The notes under the pieces were generated by a model, which was not told where the DNA came from, searched no databases, and saw only the letters and a list, made by a program, of their open reading frames with translations. Positions 57,839-64,000 of a DNA stretch of 64,000 bases are shown piece by piece. Position numbers and translations under genes: made by a program. Origin of the DNA: Mytilinidion resinicola. Lineage: Eukaryota; Ascomycota; Dothideomycetes; Mytilinidiales; Mytilinidiaceae. The DNA lies in the NCBI RefSeq assembly GCF_010093595.1, contig NW_022985450.1, positions 455,534-519,533 on the forward strand, in the 5' to 3' direction. The first letter of the stretch is position 1. Every line of letters starts with the position of its first letter.

Positions 57839-58776
57839 ATGAGCGCCGACAAATCAGGGGTGGAAAAGGTGCTTGACGGCTCCTTGTTTGGTTACGGCCA
57901 CTGGTTTGAACCCATCGACAAGGCCTTTGGGACGACATTGGAGCCGCAGCCGCAGCCCGGTCCGGAAGCCTCGAGTGAACCGGTGGAGAAACCGAAAGGG
58001 AGAGGTAGACCGCGAAAATCACGAAACAACGATGACGCGGCTAGAGAGGTAAGATGCTTAAGTTTTGTTGACGAGAAGGTTACCGTCCCAAGATAATTTA
58101 ATGACACCTAGATCAGAAACGCCGGGCCCAGATTCGAAGTGCGCAGAAAACATACCGGGAACGAAAAGAGCGAGCCACAGCTTCCCAAGAACAAAGATGC
58201 GACGAGCTCCTACGAGTGATCTCAGACATCTCTGCGGAACTAGAGGAGCTTCTCCAAGTTGCTTGTGCGACTGGAGCTATCGATAGAAATGATGCTCTTG
58301 GTGAGAAATTGCGCCACACGGCGTCGTGCTACGACTCGGCGATAGAAAGACCATGCATTGATCCCAAGCTACGGCTTCTACGAACGAAGAGTCGACAGAA
58401 ACGCGAAAACAACCGACCAGACACGCTTGGCCCTCCAACAGATGATGAAGCCACTCCTCAACCCCAAAGTTCTCCAACGCGCCGTGACGATTCGGCTCTA
58501 AGCACTCTCTGGAGTTGGCGGGAAATACCACACCGCATGGACCTGGACCTGGGGCGCGTCAGTGACTCAAGTTTGATCCAGTCCTTTAGACCGCATCCTG
58601 GAAGGAAGACTGCATTGGGCGCTAAGACGATGCTAGACTTGATCAAACAACGACAAGCTGATTTGAAAGCCGGCCGGCCTAGCCAGCCTGTGACCGCCAA
58701 AGACATCGAGTTCACGCAAAGGAACTCGAACGGGGATCTGGGGGAACCATTGAAATTCGGAGGCCATGGGTCTTGA
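57839..58776 (+). CDS. bZIP transcription factor with AT-hook-like segment
   Basis: Two exons, 57839-58048 and 58117-58776 (289 aa). The 3' splice site after ATCAG is chosen because it restores the basic region in phase: REKRRAQIRSAQKTYRERKE, a Yap/Pap1-type DNA-contact helix with variations (I instead of N at the first conserved Asn; the second region SAQKTYRER is normal). It is followed by a weak leucine zipper, QEQRCDELLRVISDISAELE with ELLQVA. An AT-hook-like GRGRPRKSRN lies just before the basic region, at about residue 54-63. The C-terminus is polar with PHRMDLDLGRVSDSS and a conserved-looking GAKTMLDLIKQRQADLKAGR. No cysteine-rich Yap1 oxidation domain is seen. It is nuclear, but the targets are unknown. 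Confidence 0.8.
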
Positions 58777-59971
58777 TAGTCTGACATCGATATTACAGCA
58801 ATGAACTTGCCAACTGGCTTTGATTCCACAATATGCCTCCATCACCTACTCCTCCCAACTAGCCTCACCATCCATCTCGTATTTAGTAGCTATAAGCACT
58901 TGGCCGACGACGCGATCGATCTGGGTCACTTGACGTTCCTCACCCGCTAAGAGCGCCCGGGCTCCCCGGGGCTTCCAACTAATGCCTCGTCTGGTAACTT
59001 AGCTAATGCTCAGGTTTAATAATCTTTACACCATACTCTTGGCTCCCTGCATTCCCCAAAATCCTGGCCTGACTGATACTGGTGGATTCCACATTAGGCA
59101 TAAGTCAGATGGGCTCCTCATCGCAGTCGATATTGACATTGGGTTTGGACACTGTCTGTCTGATAAATCTACATGCTGCTATAATGTCAGCGGTTGTGAA
59201 CAAAGTGACAACATACGCTTACGGAAACCTTTCTCGCAGTTACGTGCAGGCATTCAACTAAAAACAATCGTGAACGAAGATATGATGTAAGAGTTTAACG
59301 ACTGTATCAAGATATTTGGCCTTGGGGGGTTGGCTCCATAAATGTGCCTCACGCGCAGTATCACAGTAAGCAAAGCCAGCTAACGTCGTCCACCCACATC
59401 CGAGATTCACCTACTAACGAGAATTGGTGAGGGTTTTGCGTGCAGATTTGGTTACGCTTAGAGAAATTGGGGCTAGCGGGTCGCCCCATCAAACCAATGT
59501 TCGTTAGTAGGTGAATCTCGGGTGTGGAGCGTAAGCTGTGTGGTGTCAGCCATTCTACCGTGGGTATACCTACCTTGGATTGATAGGGGTCGCGTATAAC
59601 GAGCGTATAGGTCTAACCATTAGGACAAGGAGTACGGTTCATTTAGCCTCTTAGGCATAAGTGCTCTGCAATTGAAGTCCTTTGCTAACAGCTGATAGGT
59701 TGGGATCGGAGCATTGGCTTGCGGGACTCCGCCGACTTGCCCCGAGGCATTGTCGAGACTTCCCCCGTACCACCAGGCCTCCAGCATTGTCCCAAGGAAG
59801 CTAGTTTAGAGCCTAATATGTCACTTCGTACACCGCATCCATGTCAGATATAGTCGTATATGAGGTGTCCATCACCTAAGAGCTCCTTTCAAGACTTAAA
59901 CTCACCAACTCTACTATTCCAGTCAACCCTCGTCAACTTTATTTCTGGCCATTGCTACCTTGCCGCTCATC
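58777..59971. other. Intergenic region with hairpin element
   Basis: About 1.2 kb. It contains the inverted-repeat element at 59394-59527. A frame at 59006-59290 has no support. Confidence 0.55.
59394..59527. mobile_element. 134-bp hairpin / MITE-like inverted-repeat element
   Basis: Arms at 59394-59420 (ccacatccgagattcaccta then ctaacga) and 59501-59527 (the reverse complement, 26 of 27 matching). The 80-bp interior has further pairing (gaattggtg with catcaaaccaat). No ORF. A target-site duplication is not clear. It fits a miniature inverted-repeat element or a non-autonomous derivative. Confidence 0.6.
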
Positions 59972-61087
59972 ATGGCCTCAGAACTCATTCTCATCACCGG
60001 GACTACCGGCTTCATAGGCATAAAGATTCTCGGCCTCGCTCTGAATGCCGGATATCATGTCCGTGCACCAGTGCGATCAGAAGCGAAAGGACATCATCTC
60101 CGATCGAACAAGTTTATTGCCAGCTTCGCCGCTGGCGCGCGACTTGAGACACCAGTAATAGAAGACATCACGGTGGATGGTGCCTTCGATGAGGTACTCA
60201 AAAGCGTAACATTTGTCATGTAAGTCCATGCCCGATGCTCTATATCGCGATCAGATTGCTGATAAGGACTACTGCACAGTCATACTGCTAGTACGCTCCC
60301 AGGACAAGGCCTCGCACCGGAAGAATTCAATGCGAAACTCATAAAACCCGCACGGATGGGCACGACTTCGCTGCTCTACTCGGCGATCAAGACCCCATCT
60401 GTCAAACGCGTTGTCATTACCTCATCAGGAGCCGCCGTCGTGGAATGGAAATACTTCTTCCGCGAGTCGACGGACAAAGTTTACACCGCAAACGACCGCG
60501 CACCTTTCGAAACCGAGTACCCAGACGGCGATTCCCAGGCCTACAGCGCATCCAAAGTCGCCGCGCTGGCGGCGACTGAAGATTTCATTGAGAAGGAAAA
60601 GCCGCATTTCGATGTCGTGACGCTGATACCAGGATTCGTCTTTGGGCGCAACGAGACGGCAGACTCAGTGGAAACTGTTCTGAGTGGCTCTAACAGGCTA
60701 GCTTTTGGGCAAGTGCTTGGAAATAAGACGAATATTGGGCCGTCGGTGGTGTGCCATGTCGACGACGTAGCTGCTGTACATCTCAAGGCAGCAACGGATC
60801 TAAGTATTCCGGGGAATAGGGCGTATGCGATCAGCTCAGGACCTCCCGGGGAGCCCAAGATAGCAGATGCGTTGGATGTGGTGAAGAAGTACTTTCCAGA
60901 GCGTGTGGCAGATGGTACTTTACCCTGCACTGGATTCCATGATAGTCAAAGGGTCTTGTTAGATGCGAGCGAGACAGAGAGGGTGTTTGGGATGAAGTTT
61001 AAACCCTATGAAGAGGGTGTCAAAGATTTCACGGCGCAGTATCTTGAATTTTTGGATGCGTCCTCGGGGGCCAAAACGACGGGGTGA
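59972..61087 (+). CDS. NAD(P)-dependent extended SDR (dihydroflavonol-reductase-like)
   Basis: Two exons, 59972-60219 and 60280-61087 (351 aa). ATG 59972 (MASELILITG) is used; the in-frame TTG 12 bases upstream is rejected. ILITGTTGFIGIKILGLALN is the Rossmann loop (GxxGFIG). VIHTASTLPG is the strand-4 motif. VKRVVITSSGAAVVEW contains the catalytic Ser region, and QAYSASKVAALAATEDF the YxxxK pair. VTLIPGFVFGRNE and SVVCHVDDVAAVHLKA are the usual later blocks of extended SDRs. Members reduce carbonyls of many kinds (ketones, methylglyoxal, dihydroflavonols), usually with NADPH. Fungal genomes hold dozens, and no pathway is suggested here. Confidence 0.9.
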
Positions 61088-61796
61088 TCGACCCATCAGC
61101 CTGAGATCTCAGAGTCGGGTATTGATATTGCTTACGCTCGCCGTTCTGTCTTGCGTTAGCCTATGCACACCGGCCATGTTCCTACTGAGCAATTCGATTC
61201 TATTTCCCGTCCTTCAACAGCCTATTAAACTCCAAGAAGTCTATTCCTAGCATGCGACGTACGCTGCCTTCTTCCGATTCAATGTGAACATGTCTCTTAA
61301 GCGCTACTGCGGATTGCACATGACTATTACATACGGATCCAGGAGCTTGTAGATCGGGTTCCACATTATCCGAAGACTCTATTCAATGATTACCTCACTA
61401 TCGGAGTAGTGGACGTTGTACTCTTGACCCTGTTCCCACTTTTCAGGACTTCAAAGTGGTCTGGACATATACGCTTTACGCCATACGCTTATACCCTCCC
61501 ATTGTTTAGGACTTCAAAGTGGGTTATATACACTATACGCTTATATCCTCCCATTTTCCAGGACTTCAAAAAGGGTCTGAATATATACGCTATATGCTCA
61601 TGCACTCCCATTCGTGGTGTTTCTTGTCGCTGGGGCTCGTGTTGATGAAACTTATTATTCTGCCATTTTGGACAGTTACATTTGCTCTAGTGTCTCTCTT
61701 CGAGTGGTTTAAAGACTTTTCTGAGTCTTTCTGGTTTAGCCCTGCGCACCGCAGTTGAATCCGAAGTGGAACTAAGCGTATAGTCGTATAGGTGGC
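61088..61796. other. Intergenic region with tandem repeats
   Basis: About 0.7 kb. Three copies of an AT-rich unit occupy 61434-61610 (see repeat). A membrane-like frame (MKLIILPFWTVTFALVSLFE) at about 61640-61758 is suggestive but isolated. Confidence 0.5.
61434..61610 (+). repeat. Imperfect ~60-bp tandem repeat, three copies
   Basis: Each copy has ccca.tttt.aggacttcaaa, then a stretch rich in tatacgctat and gctta, then ctccca. The aggacttcaaa cores begin at 61445, 61508 and 61560. Confidence 0.85.
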
Positions 61797-61928
61797 ATGG
61801 TGCTACTGTTTGGCATAGAAATTGTACCAGCGATGATGAAGCGGAGAGAGGAGAGGAAGAAACTTGAGGATGGCTTGCGTGAGAGGATCAACGAAGGGGT
61901 AGGCAGAAGAAGAGCGACCCAAAGATAG
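61797..61928 (+). CDS. Small basic ORF (43 aa), doubtful
   Basis: ATG 61797 opens MVLLFGIEIVPAMMKRREER and continues KKLEDGLRERINEG to TAG at 61926-61928. It might be the first exon of the gene whose later part is the ORF at 61932, but a splice of about 30 nt would be needed, which is too short. No homologue is recalled. Confidence 0.25.
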   Translation: MVLLFGIEIVPAMMKRREERKKLEDGLRERINEGVGRRRATQR

Positions 61929-61931
61929 AGT

Positions 61932-62141
61932 ATGCATATCACGAGTCTGCGGAACCATTGGATTGGGGACGGAGATACAGAGACGGGGAATTTGGCATTA
62001 GACGATGACGATCCGGACGCACCATTTCCGTTTGGGACGCCGAAGCCAGCGGCGTTGTATGGAGCTTTTGCTACTTTTGAGGAGGAAATTGGTAGTTTCG
62101 ATAACCTGCATCCGACGATGCATGTAGACGACGAGAGATAG
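61932..62141 (+). CDS. Small hypothetical acidic protein (69 aa)
   Basis: MHITSLRNHWIGDGDTETGN begins at ATG 61932, then LALDDDDPDAPFPFGTPKPA and a tail with ALYGAFATFEEEIGSFDN. It is acidic, has no signal peptide and no known motif. It may be a 3' exon. Confidence 0.3.
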   Translation: MHITSLRNHWIGDGDTETGNLALDDDDPDAPFPFGTPKPAALYGAFATFEEEIGSFDNLHPTMHVDDER

Positions 62142-62552
62142 GTAATGTCAGTGGGTTATAGACGAGATAGTACAAGGTTTCAAATCTGTTACTGCGCTAC
62201 GCTTTATCGGCGAGCATAGGAGATAGGCTCCTGGGTCTTATGTATATTGTTAGTGGTCTCGATATAGTAAGCTGCGGAGGAGCGGCGATCATCCTGCGGA
62301 ATGCCGCATACCAGCTCCGCAGCGCTAGCCTATACATACCAAGGGAACCACGGTGGCCTGAACTATAGGTAAGACAAATGGTCTTCGGGCAATTGAAAGT
62401 TGTAGGTGGTGTGATGACTCATCTATGATAATTTGTGTATAAAGATGGGATCTGCTCTTCCAGGAAATCGAACATATAGGAAATTTACCACCAACTTTTC
62501 GTTTGCCGATCTCTGAAAATACAAGGACGACTTTCAGCTGGAAACTATTGAT
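62142..62552. other. Intergenic region upstream of the beta-lactamase-like gene
   Basis: About 410 bp; AT-rich near 62400-62480. A GC-rich inverted pair (agctgcggagg / cagctccgcag) near 62270-62320 could form a stem. No gene was found. Confidence 0.5.
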
Positions 62553-63821
62553 ATGGATCCGCCTGCAAAACTTAATCTTGAAAAGGCGACTGCTAAAGGG
62601 TCCAATGGAGTACCCGGTGTGGTCGTGGCGGTGGTGAATAAGGACAGTACAGCAGTCTACCCAGACCCCTGGTCGATGGAGGTGCTAAAATACATTACAG
62701 GAGACTACATCTTCAAGAAGGCAGCCGGTTACCTTTCCGTGGAGGAAGACGCTGCTCCAATCCAATTCAACACCACTTTCAGCGTCGCGTCCCTCACCAA
62801 GCTTATCACCACCATTGCCGCGCTCCAATGCGTAGAAAGAGGCCAGATCACGCTCGACGAGCCAACCGACAAGCTGCTGCCCGAACTTGATGCTTTGCCA
62901 TTGATCGAACCAGCCGAAGATGACGAGCACCCGTTTAAGTTGAAAGCAGCCACGAGAAAGATTACTTTGAGGCATCTACTGACCCACGCGAGCGGCGTTT
63001 GCTACGACATCATGGACCCCTCCGTTATGGCCTGGCGCGCTTCGCGCGGGGAAGAATCGATGGCGGTGAAGCCGGATATCCTGAAGGCGTTCACTTTTCC
63101 GAGACTCTTCGAGGCCGGAGAGGGATGGTCTTACGGGACGTCAGTTGATTGGGCCGGATTCTTGGTCGGTAGGCTTAACAAGACCACACTCGAGGAGTAT
63201 TGCGACGAAAATATTTTCAAGCCTTTGGGAATGGATTCGACAACTTGGCGATTGGACAAGAAGCCGGCAGTGGCAGAGAGATTGATGCCGATATCTTTGA
63301 GAGCGCCAGACGGGAAACTGGTACCGGGGCCAACAAATTTCATATCAGAAAAGCCCCTGGTCGATGAGCTAGGAGGGTCTGGCTTACACACTTCAGTCCC
63401 GGACTACACTCGTGTTCTGGCAGATCTTCTGAAAGAGTCACCGGCTTTGTTGAAGAAAGAGACTGTCGACATGATGTTTACGCCCCAATTTGAAGTAGGG
63501 AGTAAGTCACATGAGGGGGAGTTCAAACAAGCGGGCTTCACAAGTCGTAGTCTCGTGGGTGGGACGGTCCACGAATGGATGCGACCGAAGCTAAATTGGG
63601 GACTTGGTGGTGTCGTAACAACTGAAGAGATCAAAACGGACGTCTACTACAAGCCGAAAGGAACGTTATGTTGGAGTGGGATGCCGAATTTAGTCTGGGC
63701 GATCAATAGGGAATTAGGACTTGCATGGGTATATGCTACGCAGATTCTGCCCCAGGACGACGATTTCAGTCTGAACTTGGTCAAGCAGTTTGAAACCGAG
63801 GTATGGAAGATGAAGCCATGA
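62553..63821 (+). CDS. Class-C beta-lactamase-like serine hydrolase/transesterase
   Basis: A single exon of 422 aa, ATG 62553 (MDPPAKLNLEKATAKGSNGV). The fold shows the PF00144 motifs. S80-L-T-K83 lies in FSVASLTKLITTIAALQ. Tyr194 lies in GEGWSYGTSVDWAGFLVGRL (YxN replaced by YGT). The third motif is LCWSGMPNLVW in place of HTG/KTG. Other landmarks are ITLRHLLTHASGVCYD and IFKPLGMDSTTW. This is the pattern of fungal LovD-like acyltransferases, EstB-type esterases and beta-lactamase relatives. It has no signal peptide, so it is probably cytosolic. Whether it hydrolyses esters or transfers acyl groups cannot be told; no polyketide synthase is within view. Confidence 0.88.
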   Translation: MDPPAKLNLEKATAKGSNGVPGVVVAVVNKDSTAVYPDPWSMEVLKYITGDYIFKKAAGYLSVEEDAAPIQFNTTFSVASLTKLITTIAALQCVERGQITLDEPTDKLLPELDALPLIEPAEDDEHPFKLKAATRKITLRHLLTHASGVCYDIMDPSVMAWRASRGEESMAVKPDILKAFTFPRLFEAGEGWSYGTSVDWAGFLVGRLNKTTLEEYCDENIFKPLGMDSTTWRLDKKPAVAERLMPISLRAPDGKLVPGPTNFISEKPLVDELGGSGLHTSVPDYTRVLADLLKESPALLKKETVDMMFTPQFEVGSKSHEGEFKQAGFTSRSLVGGTVHEWMRPKLNWGLGGVVTTEEIKTDVYYKPKGTLCWSGMPNLVWAINRELGLAWVYATQILPQDDDFSLNLVKQFETEVWKMKP

Positions 63822-64000
63822 CGGCCCACGGCAAAACCTAACTCCAAGAGGGGTGAACGAGATCAGGTGGCGCCAAAGAAGAAAGCTGTGTACTTCTTCA
63901 CTCGGGGCGTGTATGGACTATAGAACACTTGAGCATCAAATAGACTTTGTGGACAGGGCTTTGTCGAAAGCTGTGTAACTTTCAATACTTCTAGAGAAGG
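63822..64000. other. Window edge, no gene seen
   Basis: The last 180 bp; nothing recognised. A downstream gene may begin outside the window. Confidence 0.4.

Noticed and set aside
1..64000. Secondary-metabolite gene cluster
   Set aside because: No PKS, NRPS, terpene synthase or P450; the MFS, SDR and LovD-like genes are far apart.
1..64000. CRISPR arrays, operons, bacterial-type terminators
   Set aside because: The DNA is eukaryotic (spliceosomal introns throughout); repeats found are tandem or inverted without spacer arrays.

Overview
The window is nuclear DNA of a filamentous ascomycete (Pezizomycotina). Almost every gene is broken by short GT...AG introns of about 45-75 nt with CTAAC/CTGAC-like branch points. 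The families are typical of this group: HET domain, PTH11-type fungal rhodopsins, DUF6594, kinesin-light-chain-type TPRs, Sho1 and a caspase-like protein. I cannot fix the class; Leotiomycetes or Dothideomycetes are plausible. All exon models are by eye from consensus splice sites, conserved frame and family resemblance.

About 0-35 kb is accessory. From the left edge it holds the 3' end of a gene with near-identical TPR repeats; two decayed tandem copies of an F-box-like, Cys-rich protein (2.2-7.1 kb, minus); a BTB-domain remnant; a DUF6594 membrane protein, a 96-aa protein and a caspase-like peptidase next to one another (9.5-14.3 kb); a PTH11-type receptor; a TRI12/DHA2-type MFS exporter with a His-rich tail; and a tandem pair resembling DUF7918 (one intact, one broken; 20.8-24.9 kb). 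A conserved block follows (nitronate monooxygenase, Bax inhibitor-1, ceramide synthase), then a HET-domain gene.

About 35-59 kb is mostly core: a vacuolar AVT-type amino-acid transporter, dynactin p22/p24 (RO10), the osmosensor Sho1, a small secreted Cys protein, mitoribosomal bS16m, NAD(P)H-hydrate epimerase, an APC permease, a second PTH11-type receptor, the splicing factor Ist3/Snu17, the dynein light intermediate chain, a cupin and a bZIP factor. Three divergent pairs share short promoters (36.9-37.2, 44.7-45.1 and 52.4-52.9 kb). The right end holds an extended SDR reductase, a small doubtful ORF pair and a class-C beta-lactamase-like/LovD-like protein.

The most interesting parts are the left arm and the non-coding structure. 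The left arm combines expanding and decaying lineage-specific families with an undescribed DUF6594 / small protein / caspase-like trio that could be a self/non-self or cell-death module (inference). The non-coding structure includes a 134-bp hairpin/MITE-like element, a perfect 15-bp stem beside the DUF6594 stop codon, clustered palindromes upstream of the bZIP gene, a four-tract G-quadruplex motif and several tandem repeats.
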